Positions 44,239 through 53,740 are shown, counted from the stretch's first letter. The stretch: 64,000 nucleotides of DNA from Martinezella lusitana (GCF_010668395.1 NZ_WUEY01000002.1:186001-250000), one strand, 5' to 3'. Translations and numbers: made by a program. The notes: a model not told the origin generated them from the letters alone.

Positions 44239-45495
44239 ATGACCGAATCCGCCATCACCTGGAGCATCGCCGGCCTGACAGCCTTGGGCGTCGTCACGCG
44301 CCCCTTCCGATGGCCGGAAGCGATCTGGGCGGTTCTCGGCGCAACACTTCTGCTCGCCTTCAGGCTCATCGGCCCGGCCGACGTCTGGGCGGGGGTATCG
44401 AAAGGCTTCGACGTCTATCTGTTTCTGATCGGCATGATGCTTCTGTCGGAGCTTGCCCGGCGCGAGGGGCTGTTCGACTGGGTCGCGGCAATCGCCACCT
44501 CGCATGCCAGGGGTTCGCCACGCCGGCTGTTCCTGCTCGTCTATGTCGTCGGCGTGGTCGTAACGGTGTTTCTGTCGAACGATGCCACTGCCGTCGTGCT
44601 CACGCCGGCGGTCTATGCGGCGTGCCGGGCGGCACGGGTCAAGGATCCCATGCCGTACCTGCTGGTCTGTGCCTTCATCGCCAATGCCGCCAGCTTCGTG
44701 CTGCCGATTTCCAACCCCGCCAATCTGGTCATCTTCGCAGGCGGCGAAATGCCGCCCTTGTCGCGCTGGATGCAGACGTTCCTGCTGCCCTCCATCGTCT
44801 CGATCGTCGTGACGTTCGCCTGCCTTTACTGGGTGCTGAGACGCGCACTTGCGGAAGATACGATCGCACGCGATGTCGGCCAGCCTGCCCTTTCGCCTAG
44901 CGCGCGGCTGGCCGGGTGGGGGCTTATCGCAACGGCTCTCATCCTGATCGGGGCGTCCGCGATGAATGTCGACCTCGGCATTCCGACATTCGCCGCCGGC
45001 GTCGTCACGACGATCATCGTTCTGGCGCTTACCCGGCAAAGCCCGATCGAGACGGTTCGCGGCATAAGCTGGAGCGTATTGCCGCTGGTTGCGGGCCTCT
45101 TCGTCATCGTCGAAGCGGTCAATCATACAGGCTTGACCGCGCTCCTGTCGGAAAGGCTTGCATCGCTGGCGGCGCAATCCCAGGCACAGGCGGTCGGAGC
45201 GGCCGGGTTTTCGGTTGCGATCGTCTCCAACCTCGTCAACAACCTGCCGGCCGGGCTTTTCGCCGGCAGCGCGGTGCAGGCGGCTCATGTTCCCGACGCC
45301 ATTGCCGGAGCGGTGCTGATCGGCGTCGATCTTGGTCCCAACCTGTCGGTCACCGGCTCGCTTGCGACGATCCTCTGGCTTGCGGCCCTGCGCCGGGAGG
45401 GGCTTCACATGGGAGCGCTGACCTTCCTGAAGATCGGCGCCGTCGTGATGCTGCCCGCGCTGATCCTCTCGCTTGCAACACTCGCGCTGATCTGA
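44239..45495 (+). CDS. ArsB/NhaD-superfamily anion permease
   Basis: 418 residues with about eleven hydrophobic segments. F-L-S-N-D-A-T-A-V-V-L-T-P and N-N-L-P-A-G-L are the two re-entrant signatures of the ArsB/NhaD/CitM superfamily. It resembles arsenite-efflux ArsB in length and pattern, but no arsR, arsC or arsH gene is near, so arsenite as substrate is not established. Confidence 0.78.
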   Translation: MTESAITWSIAGLTALGVVTRPFRWPEAIWAVLGATLLLAFRLIGPADVWAGVSKGFDVYLFLIGMMLLSELARREGLFDWVAAIATSHARGSPRRLFLLVYVVGVVVTVFLSNDATAVVLTPAVYAACRAARVKDPMPYLLVCAFIANAASFVLPISNPANLVIFAGGEMPPLSRWMQTFLLPSIVSIVVTFACLYWVLRRALAEDTIARDVGQPALSPSARLAGWGLIATALILIGASAMNVDLGIPTFAAGVVTTIIVLALTRQSPIETVRGISWSVLPLVAGLFVIVEAVNHTGLTALLSERLASLAAQSQAQAVGAAGFSVAIVSNLVNNLPAGLFAGSAVQAAHVPDAIAGAVLIGVDLGPNLSVTGSLATILWLAALRREGLHMGALTFLKIGAVVMLPALILSLATLALI

Positions 45496-45515
45496 CGGCT
45501 GACAGCATCGAGTTT

Positions 45516-45535
45516 ATAGACGACCGGTCGATTAT
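45516..45535. promoter_or_regulatory. TetR operator
   Basis: A 20-bp dyad centred on the perfect CGACCGGTCG at 45521-45530, with ATA and TAT as matched outer arms. It ends 17 bp before the TetR start codon, the standard place for autorepression, and would also control the reductase gene downstream. Confidence 0.7.
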
Positions 45536-45552
45536 TTGTTATCGCACCGCTC

Positions 45553-46155
45553 ATGGTGACAAAGAAGAAATCGGAACTGACTCGGAGCCACATTCTCGCA
45601 ATCGGGCGGGAGTTGGTGCTGCGCAAGGGTTTCGGCGGCGTGGGCCTGAAGGAGCTGCTCGAACAGAGCGCTGTGCCCAAAGGGTCTTTCTATTACTATT
45701 TCGCGTCCAAGGAGGCCTTCGGCTGTGCCCTGCTGAAGCAATATTGTTCCGACTACGCCGAGCGCCTCGATGCGCTCTTCGGCTGGAAGGGCAATGGCCA
45801 CCAGCGGGTGATGCATTATTGGAACGCCTGGCTTTCCGATGGCAATACCGCCAGCCTGGCCGACCGGTGCCTGGTGGTCAAGCTTGCCGCCGAAATCTCC
45901 GACCTCTCCGACAATATGCGCGTAATCCTGCTCGGCGGCGTCGAGGATCTTATTCGCCGCCTCACCAAGACCATCACCGAAGGACGCGAGGACGGCTCCA
46001 TTTCACCTTCCTGCATTCCAGAAAAGACGGCTCGTTCGCTCTACAGCCTGTGGCTCGGTGCGGCGATCCTGGCCAAGCTTGGAAAAGACAGGACCCCGCT
46101 CGACCAGGCCATGCTCGCTACCGAACAAGCGCTTTCCACGCCCGGCGGCCTTTGA
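45553..46155 (+). CDS. TetR-family regulator
   Basis: 200 residues. The N-terminal helix-turn-helix (about 8-55) contains G-L-K-E-L-L-E-Q-S-A-V-P-K-G-S-F-Y-Y-Y-F, the TetR signature. The pattern resembles the NemR/AcuR branch that responds to electrophiles and controls reductases. Followed after 41 bp by a quinone-oxidoreductase-like gene in the same direction. Confidence 0.9.
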   Translation: MVTKKKSELTRSHILAIGRELVLRKGFGGVGLKELLEQSAVPKGSFYYYFASKEAFGCALLKQYCSDYAERLDALFGWKGNGHQRVMHYWNAWLSDGNTASLADRCLVVKLAAEISDLSDNMRVILLGGVEDLIRRLTKTITEGREDGSISPSCIPEKTARSLYSLWLGAAILAKLGKDRTPLDQAMLATEQALSTPGGL

Positions 46156-46196
46156 CGCAAGCCCGGACCAGCATGTCAACTCACAAGGAAAACAAA

Positions 46197-47174
46197 ATGC
46201 GCAGTGCCATCCACGATACCTTCGGCGATCCGACTGCGGTCCTTTATCTGGCCGACATGCCCTTGCCGGAGCCTGCCGCGGGGGACGTGCGCATTCGCAC
46301 CATTCTCTCCCCCATCCACAACCATGATCTCTGGACGGTACGCGGCGCCTATGGCTACAAACCGATCCTGCCTGCGATCGGCGGCAGCGAAGCGGTCGGC
46401 ATCGTCGATGCCGTGGGATCCGGCGTCGACAAGACTCTGATCGGCAAGCGCGTCGTTGCGGCCGGCGTGCATGGCACCTGGGCCGAGCAATTCACGGCGC
46501 CGGCGGCAAGCCTCGTCCCCGTGCCCGACGTCATCAGCGACGAAGCCGCGGCTCAGCTTATCGCCATGCCGTTCAGCGCCATCGCGCTTCTGGAATCCCT
46601 CAACGTCGGGCCTGGCGACTGGATTATACAGAATGCCGCGAACGGTGCGGTCGGCAAGACGCTGGCGATGCTGGCGCACAGCCGCGGCATCCACATGATC
46701 AATCTCGTCAGGCGCGATGGCGGCATCGACGAGCTGTCGGCATTCGGCATCGGAAACGCCGTCTCGACCGCTTCTGCCGACTGGAAGGCGAAGGTGCGCG
46801 CCATGGTCGGCGACGCGCCGATCCGGGCGGCCGTCGATTCGGTCGGAGGCGTTGCCAGCAACGATCTCGCCGACCTGCTGAGCGAAAATGGCCTGCTGGT
46901 TTCTTTCGGCACCGCAGCCGGCAAACCCATGCAGATCGCCTCGAGGGCCGTCATCTTCAAGCAGCTGACGATCAAGGGCTTCTGGGGCATCAAGGTCAGC
47001 GCCGCCATGTCTGCCGACGAGCGGCGGCGGCTGATCAGCGAACTGATCACCAGGGTCGCTTCCGGCGAGGTCAAGTTGCCGGTGGAAGCAGCCTACGACA
47101 TCACCGAAATCGCCGAGGCGGTAAAGTCTTCGCTGGCGCCCGGAAAGGCCGGCAAGGTTTTGCTTAAACTTTAG
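46197..47174 (+). CDS. Zinc-free medium-chain reductase (quinone oxidoreductase-like)
   Basis: 325 residues of the MDR superfamily. The N-terminal GroES-like domain lacks the Cys/His zinc ligands, and A-A-N-G-A-V-G-K-T near 150 is the NADPH-binding turn. ATG 46197 has AAGGA before it; ATG 46173 is in frame but poorly served. Co-transcription with the TetR gene suggests reduction of a quinone or alpha,beta-unsaturated carbonyl that is also the regulator's signal. Confidence 0.82.
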   Translation: MRSAIHDTFGDPTAVLYLADMPLPEPAAGDVRIRTILSPIHNHDLWTVRGAYGYKPILPAIGGSEAVGIVDAVGSGVDKTLIGKRVVAAGVHGTWAEQFTAPAASLVPVPDVISDEAAAQLIAMPFSAIALLESLNVGPGDWIIQNAANGAVGKTLAMLAHSRGIHMINLVRRDGGIDELSAFGIGNAVSTASADWKAKVRAMVGDAPIRAAVDSVGGVASNDLADLLSENGLLVSFGTAAGKPMQIASRAVIFKQLTIKGFWGIKVSAAMSADERRRLISELITRVASGEVKLPVEAAYDITEIAEAVKSSLAPGKAGKVLLKL

Positions 47175-47355
47175 ATTTCCCGCAAACGGTACTCGCCGGC
47201 CGTCGATCCCGCGACCGGCGATGCCCTCGTTGCCGGGCGCGCGATTGGCTTGCCTGAACGCGGCCGCCTCAATTTGACCCTTTACGACTGATTCATTCTC
47301 CAGATGGTTCTTTAGATACTGCTCAGACTTTTGCGCTATCTAACGGAAATTATTT

Positions 47356-48555
47356 ATGTCATTCGGAGAGTCATCGGTGAGCGCCGTGACATTGGAAGAG
47401 GTCGATCGCCAAATCCGCAACGGGTTTAGGCTTCTTCGTTTCAAGCCCGCGATCGAATCGCTCTTCCTTCAGGATTACACCGCCCACCGGGTCAAGCTCG
47501 CCCCAATTTGGGCTATCGTCGGTACGCTGATCTACGACATGGTCTATTTTGGCGACCGCACGATGATGGCGAATGTCTTCCCGCAGCTCGTTATCGTCCG
47601 CTTCGGGATCTTCACGCCCTTCGCGCTGTTCAGCGTCCTGGCCCTGAGGCGATGGCCGAGCGCGTTGAACTACGATCTGCTTGCCATCGGCGTGGCGGTT
47701 CTCGGCGCTCTTCTGCCGATGTCGGTCGCCATGCACAGCGGCAGCCCGTACCTGTTCGTCTATCAGAACGGCAACGTGGCCGCCTTCCTCTTCTTCGTCA
47801 TCGCGCTCCGGCCTCGATTCGTGACGATCCTCCTCGGTCTCGCGCTGATGTGCGCCGTGCAGTTCACCACCACCAAGCTCAGCGGCGCCTTCGACGACGT
47901 GGTCTATGCCGGCATCGTCACCTTTTACATAACGCTGGTGATCTTCCTGGTGATCAGCGCCTACATTTCCGAACACAAGGACCGGCTGAACTTCCTCAAT
48001 CAGCTCCGCGGCGGCCTACTGCATGTGCAGCTCGAACAGAAATCGGAACGCGACGAGCTGACCGGCCTCTTCAATCGGCATTCCCTGGAGCGGGTGCGCT
48101 CCTCGATCTGGCGGACGAAGAGCGGCACGACCTCCGTCGCCATCGTCATGATCGACATCGATCGGTTCAAGCTGTTCAACGACGTCCATGGCCATATCGA
48201 AGGCGATGATTGTATCCGCGCCGTCTGCCAATGCATCTCGCGCGAAATCGGCGTCAGCGGAACCACGTTCCGTTTCGGCGGCGAGGAAATTCTGATCCTT
48301 CTGCCCAATGTCGACCGCGAGAAAGCCTTTGCGATCGCCGAGCGAACACGCGGGGCGGTCGAAGCTCTCGGCATCCGCCACCGCGGGCTCGACGATGGGC
48401 AGGTGATCACCGCCAGCCTCGGCGTCGCCTGGGGCGAAACCTCGAGGCAATCGCTTGAGGATCTGCTCAAAACGGCCGACACAGCGCTCTACGAAGCCAA
48501 GCGCCACGGCAGGAACGCCGTCTTCCCACCGCACGCTCTTCCGGAATTGTCCTAG
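47356..48555 (+). CDS. Membrane-anchored diguanylate cyclase (GGDEF)
   Basis: 399 residues. About six hydrophobic segments in residues 45-210 form an unassigned sensor, followed by a GGDEF domain (about 225-390) with D-E-L-T-G-L-F-N-R-H and the active site F-G-G-E-E-I. No R-x-x-D inhibitory site precedes the active site, so product inhibition is not expected. It makes cyclic di-GMP. GTG 47377, which follows GGAGAG, is an alternative start. Confidence 0.9.
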   Translation: MSFGESSVSAVTLEEVDRQIRNGFRLLRFKPAIESLFLQDYTAHRVKLAPIWAIVGTLIYDMVYFGDRTMMANVFPQLVIVRFGIFTPFALFSVLALRRWPSALNYDLLAIGVAVLGALLPMSVAMHSGSPYLFVYQNGNVAAFLFFVIALRPRFVTILLGLALMCAVQFTTTKLSGAFDDVVYAGIVTFYITLVIFLVISAYISEHKDRLNFLNQLRGGLLHVQLEQKSERDELTGLFNRHSLERVRSSIWRTKSGTTSVAIVMIDIDRFKLFNDVHGHIEGDDCIRAVCQCISREIGVSGTTFRFGGEEILILLPNVDREKAFAIAERTRGAVEALGIRHRGLDDGQVITASLGVAWGETSRQSLEDLLKTADTALYEAKRHGRNAVFPPHALPELS

Positions 48556-48631
48556 CCAGGTCCACGGGAAAGACGGTTGGGTCGGTTGGCGACATCCGCA
48601 AATCATCGTGCAGAAATTCGGAAAATCGCTC

Positions 48632-48662
48632 TTGTCCCTCTAGTAGCTAGAGGATGTAGCAA
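48632..48662 (+). promoter_or_regulatory. MerR-family metal-responsive promoter of the P-type ATPase gene
   Basis: TTGTCC at 48632-48637 and TAGCAA at 48657-48662 are separated by 19 bp, the over-long spacer typical of MerR promoters. The spacer holds the perfect dyad CCTCTAG-TAG-CTAGAGG (48637-48653), like the operators of ZntR, CadR and PbrR. The start codon is about 30 bp downstream. No MerR-type gene is in the window. Confidence 0.85.
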
Positions 48663-48692
48663 TGGTTCCAACAGCCAATTCGGAACCGGAAG

Positions 48693-51029
48693 ATGACTTC
48701 GACAACACAACAGAGCCGCTATCGCGTGGAAGGCATGGATTGCGCTTCCTGCGCGGCGAAAATCGACACGGCCGTTCGCCGTCTTCAGGGTGTGGAGGAC
48801 GTCTCGGTCTCGGTGACCGCCGGCACGATGACGGTCAGGCACCAGGGCGATCCCGACCTTCTGCCGACCATCGCCAAGCGGGTCACCGGGCTGGGATACA
48901 AGCTCTTTCCACTTCCCCAAGGCAATGTCGCCACGCCCAAGGTGGAAAAGGACGACCATACCTGCGGCTGTGGCCACGATCATCACGAACACCAATCGCA
49001 CAACAATGACCACACAGGGCACGATCACGATCATGGCGGCCACGCTGACGGAGGCAGCGGTCGTCAGCACGATCATGAGGGGCATGGCCACGGCTCGAAC
49101 GAGCGTGAGGAGGCAGCTGCCGGCCTTCACGGCCACGACCATGGACCGACCAACGGGCCCTGGTGGAAATCGGCCAAGGGCCGCCTGACCATCGCCAGCG
49201 GCGTGGCGCTTGCGGCAGCCTGGGGTATCGGCAAGCTCATTCCCGCACTGGACGTCTGGATCTTTACCGCCGCCATGCTGGTCGGCCTGCTGCCGATTGC
49301 GCGACGGGCCTTCATGGCCGCGAGGATGGGAACACCATTCTCGATCGAAATGCTGATGACGATTGCCGCCGTTGGCGCTGTTGTCATCGGCGCCAGCGAG
49401 GAGGCTGCGGCCGTCGTATTCCTGTTTTTGATCGGCGAACTGCTGGAAGGCGTTGCCGCCGGCAAGGCGCGCGCCAGCATCCAGTCGCTGACGAACCTCG
49501 TCCCCAAGACCGCTCTCGTCGAGGAAAACGGCAAGACCCGCGAAGTACAGGCGGAAGACCTTGCCGTAGGGGCCATCATTCTGGTTCGGCCAGGTGACCG
49601 CATTCCGGCCGATGGCGTGATCCTCTCCGGCGAAAGCGCCATCGACGAAGCGCCGGTCACCGGCGAAAGCACACCCGTGCGCAAGGGTGCCGATGCAACC
49701 GTCTTTGCCGGCACGGTCAACGGCGATGCCGTGCTGCGTGTGCGCGTGACCGCGGCGGCGTCCGACAACACCATCGCCCGCGTCGTCAAGCTGGTCGAGG
49801 AGGCGCAGGAATCGAAGGCGCCGACCGAACGCTTCATCGATCGCTTCTCCCGCTATTATACTCCGGGCGTCGTCTTGGTCGGAGCGCTCGTCGCCATCGT
49901 GCCTCCGCTGCTTTTCGGCGGCGCCTGGGGCGAGTGGGTCTACAAGGGCCTGGCCATTTTGCTGATCGGCTGCCCCTGCGCCCTCGTCATCTCGACGCCG
50001 GCCGCCATTGCCGCTTCGCTGTCTTCAGGCGCGCGGCGCGGGCTATTGCTGAAAGGCGGCGCCGTGCTCGAAAATATCGGCAAGGTCACGGCTGTCGCTT
50101 TCGACAAGACAGGCACGCTGACCGAAGGCAAGCCCAAGGTCACCGATATCGTCGGCCTCGGCATGAACGATGCGGACGTGCTGCGATTGGCGGCCGCGCT
50201 CGAAACCGGCTCCAGCCATCCGCTCGCTCGCGCCATCCTCGACCGCGCGACAGCTACGGGAACGGATATCCCCCAGGTCATCGATGCCAAAGCCATCGGA
50301 GGCAAGGGTGTCAGCGGCACGGTCGACGGTATAGATGTATTCCTCGGATCGCCGCAGGCTGCAGCCGACAGGGTTTCGCTGGCTCCGGAGCAGTCAGCCC
50401 AAATCGCCGCCCTCAATGATGAAGGCAAGACCGTCTCCATTCTCGTGGCCAACGGTGCTGCCGCGGGCCTGCTGGCCATGCGCGACGAACCGCGCGCTGA
50501 TACGGCAGCCGGCCTCAAGGCGCTTTCCGATGCCGGCATCAAGACGATCATGCTGACGGGCGACAACCAGCGCACGGCACAGGCGATCGGCAAGACGCTC
50601 GGCATCGAGGTCAGGGCGCAGTTGCTGCCCGAAGACAAGCAGCGGATCGTCAGCGATTTGAAGCAGCAGGGCTTTCGCGTCGCCAAGGTCGGTGACGGCA
50701 TCAACGATGCGCCGGCACTGGCAGCCGCCGATGTCGGGATAGCCATGGGCGGCGGGACTGACGTTGCGCTGGAAACGGCGGATGCCGCCGTGCTGCATGG
50801 GCGCGTCGGCGATGTCATCGAGATGATCGACCTGTCCAAGCGGACAATGACCAATATAGGCCAGAACATCACCATCGCGCTCGGCCTGAAGGGCGTCTTC
50901 CTGGTCACGACGATCATCGGCATCACCGGTCTCTGGCCGGCGATCCTCGCCGATACCGGAGCCACGGTGCTGGTCACCATGAACGCCCTGCGCCTCCTCG
51001 CCGTCAGGCCCCGCCGCGTCGCGGCCTAA
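48693..51029 (+). CDS. zntA: Zn/Cd/Pb-exporting P1B-type ATPase
   Basis: 778 residues. The N-terminal metal-binding domain has G-M-D-C-A-S-C at 14-20, followed by a His/Asp-rich stretch (about 90-150) with many H-D-H groups. The catalytic core has the C-P-C membrane motif, D-K-T-G-T phosphorylation site, H-P in S-S-H-P-L and G-D-G-I-N-D. The His-rich insert and the MerR-type promoter favour zinc, cadmium or lead over copper. It exports divalent metal from the cytoplasm. A strong terminator follows. Confidence 0.93.
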   Translation: MTSTTQQSRYRVEGMDCASCAAKIDTAVRRLQGVEDVSVSVTAGTMTVRHQGDPDLLPTIAKRVTGLGYKLFPLPQGNVATPKVEKDDHTCGCGHDHHEHQSHNNDHTGHDHDHGGHADGGSGRQHDHEGHGHGSNEREEAAAGLHGHDHGPTNGPWWKSAKGRLTIASGVALAAAWGIGKLIPALDVWIFTAAMLVGLLPIARRAFMAARMGTPFSIEMLMTIAAVGAVVIGASEEAAAVVFLFLIGELLEGVAAGKARASIQSLTNLVPKTALVEENGKTREVQAEDLAVGAIILVRPGDRIPADGVILSGESAIDEAPVTGESTPVRKGADATVFAGTVNGDAVLRVRVTAAASDNTIARVVKLVEEAQESKAPTERFIDRFSRYYTPGVVLVGALVAIVPPLLFGGAWGEWVYKGLAILLIGCPCALVISTPAAIAASLSSGARRGLLLKGGAVLENIGKVTAVAFDKTGTLTEGKPKVTDIVGLGMNDADVLRLAAALETGSSHPLARAILDRATATGTDIPQVIDAKAIGGKGVSGTVDGIDVFLGSPQAAADRVSLAPEQSAQIAALNDEGKTVSILVANGAAAGLLAMRDEPRADTAAGLKALSDAGIKTIMLTGDNQRTAQAIGKTLGIEVRAQLLPEDKQRIVSDLKQQGFRVAKVGDGINDAPALAAADVGIAMGGGTDVALETADAAVLHGRVGDVIEMIDLSKRTMTNIGQNITIALGLKGVFLVTTIIGITGLWPAILADTGATVLVTMNALRLLAVRPRRVAA

Positions 51030-51041
51030 GACCGTCTGCCC

Positions 51042-51071
51042 GGGCGTCGATCGAAATGTCGGCGCCCTTTT
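51042..51071 (+). terminator. Intrinsic terminator after the P-type ATPase gene
   Basis: GGGCGTCGA at 51042-51050 pairs with TCGGCGCCC at 51059-51067 (one G-U pair) around an 8-base loop, followed directly by TTTT at 51068-51071. It sits 13 bp after the stop codon. Confidence 0.8.
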
Positions 51072-51104
51072 CTGTCACCATCCAAAACTCCGGCAAGTGC
51101 GGCA

Positions 51105-51899
51105 TCAGGATTTTCGGACGGAGAGATATCGACGCGGCGACAGGCCGAATGCCTTCCTGAACATGGCGATGAAGCTGCTGGCGCTCGCATATCCCAGGCT
51201 GTCGGCGACCTGCGCGATCGGATTGCCGGCGCTCAGATGTTCAAGCGCAAGCAGCAATCGCGCCTGCTGCCGCCAGTTTGCGAACGACATGCCTGTTTCG
51301 ATATTGAAAAGCCGCCGGGCCGATCGTTCCGATATGCCCGCCTGCTGTGCCAGGGCATGAAAAGTGTCCTCGCTGGCAGGATCCTGCAGCACGGCCTCCG
51401 CAATACGCAGAACCCGCCGGTCCGCCGGCATCGGCAAGTGTAGACCTTCGCGCGGCGCGGCCCGCACTTCGTCCAGCAGGACAGCCGCCAGACGACGCTG
51501 CTGTGGGGAAAGCCGCTCCTCCCAGCGCCATGTCGTCGTTCGGCGCACCAGCGCCCGCAAAACCTCGCTTACACTGAGAACGCACGGATCCTTGGGCAGG
51601 CCGGCACTCGCTTCCGGCGTCAGGAGGATGCCCCAGCCGCTCAGCACACCGTTGATCCCGGCCTTGTGCATGACGCCCGGCGGAATCCATCCCGCACGCT
51701 GCGGCGGCAGCAGCCACGACCCCGTGGGCGTATCGACGCGCACGAGCCCGCTTTCAATGCAGAAAAGCTGCCCGCGCGTGTGCGCATGCCAATCATATTC
51801 CAGGGTTCCCAGGCGGAAGGCGCTGCCGGGCTCGTCCGACCCCCAGAAGGCGATGAGCGGCGGCCCGTCAAGGCGATCGCCGATATCTTCGATATCCAT
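51105..51899 (-). CDS. AraC-family regulator with cupin sensor
   Basis: 264 residues. N-terminal cupin (Y-D-W-H-A-H-T-R-G-Q) and C-terminal AraC helix-turn-helix pair (L-A-Q-Q-A-G-I-S-E-R-S-A-R-R-L-F, then V-A-D-S-L-G-Y-A-S-A-S-S-F). This layout is that of NimR-like regulators. It is divergent from the FAD monooxygenase gene, its probable target, with a 119-bp gap. Confidence 0.88.
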   Translation of the reverse strand: MDIEDIGDRLDGPPLIAFWGSDEPGSAFRLGTLEYDWHAHTRGQLFCIESGLVRVDTPTGSWLLPPQRAGWIPPGVMHKAGINGVLSGWGILLTPEASAGLPKDPCVLSVSEVLRALVRRTTTWRWEERLSPQQRRLAAVLLDEVRAAPREGLHLPMPADRRVLRIAEAVLQDPASEDTFHALAQQAGISERSARRLFNIETGMSFANWRQQARLLLALEHLSAGNPIAQVADSLGYASASSFIAMFRKAFGLSPRRYLSVRKS

Positions 51900-52018
51900 A
51901 TTCCGTTTGGCCGTTTTGCAACATTTATAGTCCGAATGTCGTTATCACGTTCCGGCGGGCGCGCGCTATTCTGACCTCGCAAAATCGAAGTCGAATAGTG
52001 AATGGAATAGAAGAATCC

Positions 52019-53209
52019 ATGCAGGACTTTCATGTCGTCATCATTGGCGCGGGCCTCGGGGGCCTGTGCCTTGCCCAGGGATTGAAGCGCGCCGGCATCC
52101 ACTTCGACGTCTACGAGCGCGACCCGGCAGCCGATAGCCGGCTACAGGGTTATCGCATCCGCATCGATACGGATGGACAGCGAGCGCTGGAGGCGTGCCT
52201 GCCGCAGGGGCAGTTCGATCTTTTTCGGGCGACCGCCTCCATCAGCCCACGGTCGGGGCGTTTCCTGACGCCGCAGCTTCAGCCGATCGCGGGCCGCACG
52301 CCGATGAGCTGGGATACGGGAGAGGATGAAGATGAGGGCGATCTCAGCGTCAATCGCCTTACCCTTCGTGAAATCCTGCTGGCCGGGATCGAGGACCATG
52401 TTCATTTCGATCACGCGCTCACTCAATACCGCTGCCTGGACGATGGCCGCGTCGAGGTTCAGTTCGAAAACGCCTCCGTGGTTTCCTGCAACCTGCTCGT
52501 CGGCGCCGACGGCGTGAATTCGCAGGTCCGCCGTCAGCTGGCACCCTATGCCGAGCCGGCGGATACGGGCTCGATATGCGTTTACGGCAAGAGCGAGCTG
52601 CCACGCAACGGCGCCGCCGATCTGCTTGAAGACGGCACGACGGTGATCTTTGCCGATGGCTGCACGGCGATTTTCGATCTCATGCGGTTCCGCGACGAAT
52701 TTCCCGTCCTTGCGGGAAGTCTCGCACCCGATTGCAGGCTGACGCCGGTCTCCGACTATCTTTATTGGGCGCTGATCGGCCCCCGCCGGCGATTGGGGCT
52801 GGAAACATACGACCACACCCGCGACCTGCCGGTCTTGCTGAGAACCGCAATGCGCGGCTGGCGTCCCGAACTGAGGCAGATCATCGGCCGGAGCAAGGCC
52901 GAAGCCGTGGCGGCGCTTCCCGTTCGAACCGGACGCCCCGATGCTCTCTGGCCGTTCGGAGCGGTCACGCTCATCGGTGATGCCATCCACGCGATGAGCC
53001 CCGCCGGCGGACTTGGCGCCAATACCGCGCTCGAAGATGCCCGCACGCTTTCACAGATCCTGGCGGCGGCCGGCAAGGAGCCAAGGACGACCTGTACGGC
53101 ACTCTTGGACTACGAGGCCGACATGCGCGAACGAGCGACCCGCGCCATCGACATTTCGGAGCGCGGCGCCGCGATGCTGTTCGCAGCAATCACCGACAAG
53201 ATCGCTTGA
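52019..53209 (+). CDS. FAD-dependent monooxygenase
   Basis: 396 residues of the aromatic-hydroxylase type. G-A-G-L-G-G-L at about 10-16 is the FAD Rossmann turn, D-G-V-N-S-Q-V-R marks the second motif and G-D-A-I-H-A-M-S-P-A-G-G-L-G-A-N the third. ATG 52019 is preferred to GTG 51998 since the AGAAG site lies before it. Substrate unknown; members oxidise aromatics, antibiotics or salicylate-like compounds. Coupled to a small gene by GAGGAGA over 10 bp. Confidence 0.88.
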   Translation: MQDFHVVIIGAGLGGLCLAQGLKRAGIHFDVYERDPAADSRLQGYRIRIDTDGQRALEACLPQGQFDLFRATASISPRSGRFLTPQLQPIAGRTPMSWDTGEDEDEGDLSVNRLTLREILLAGIEDHVHFDHALTQYRCLDDGRVEVQFENASVVSCNLLVGADGVNSQVRRQLAPYAEPADTGSICVYGKSELPRNGAADLLEDGTTVIFADGCTAIFDLMRFRDEFPVLAGSLAPDCRLTPVSDYLYWALIGPRRRLGLETYDHTRDLPVLLRTAMRGWRPELRQIIGRSKAEAVAALPVRTGRPDALWPFGAVTLIGDAIHAMSPAGGLGANTALEDARTLSQILAAAGKEPRTTCTALLDYEADMRERATRAIDISERGAAMLFAAITDKIA

Positions 53210-53219
53210 GGAGAATAGC

Positions 53220-53645
53220 ATGACAATCGATGCAACCACTTTCGCCTTTCACGATGTTTCCCTGTGGCCGATCGTGCGCCAATCGGCCCGGTCCGTGCAG
53301 CCGGGTTATGCGGCACAATGGGCGCGCGAGATGGACGCCATCCTCGCAATCTCGATGCCTTTCGTCGTCATCATGGAAGGCGATCAGCCTGCCGAGGATC
53401 ACGAGGATCGCAAGGCACGCGGCATATGGCTGAAGAGAAACAAGGCGGCGCTTGCGGCAATTTGCAGGGCTGTGATCGGGATCGAGGCGAGCGCCATCAA
53501 GCGGGCGGCCATGCAAGTGCAGATGAGCCTTGCCACGAAAGCATTCGGCACGAGGATGGAGATCGTCGCGTCCCAGGAAGACGCCCTGCAGCTGGCGGAG
53601 CGAATCCTTGCCGGAACGGAAGATACACGCCCGTCCATCGGCTAG
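53220..53645 (+). CDS. Small protein coupled to the FAD monooxygenase, function unknown
   Basis: 141 residues, start ATG 53220 after GAGGAGAATAGC. The middle is Ala- and charge-rich with a conserved-looking E-D-H-E-D-R-K-A-R-G-I-W-L-K-R-N-K block. No signal peptide or membrane segment. I do not recognise the family. Tight spacing implies co-translation with the monooxygenase, so it may be a partner or a regulator of it. Confidence 0.7.
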   Translation: MTIDATTFAFHDVSLWPIVRQSARSVQPGYAAQWAREMDAILAISMPFVVIMEGDQPAEDHEDRKARGIWLKRNKAALAAICRAVIGIEASAIKRAAMQVQMSLATKAFGTRMEIVASQEDALQLAERILAGTEDTRPSIG

Positions 53646-53740
53646 CGGATCAAAACGTCCGCGCCGTCCTCAGCGCGGCATCATCCAGGCCGGATCGGCA
53701 ATCTGCCGATCCGGTTGCGCGGTTTTCTATCCCACAGACA

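Noticed and set aside
44239-45495. Arsenic resistance operon around the ArsB-like permease
   Set aside because: No arsR, arsC or arsH gene is nearby and the superfamily has other substrates, so arsenite efflux is not claimed.
47194-47220. A terminator after the reductase gene (CGCCGG ... CCGGCG)
   Set aside because: Only six or seven pairs around a 15-base loop and no T-run, so it is too weak to call.
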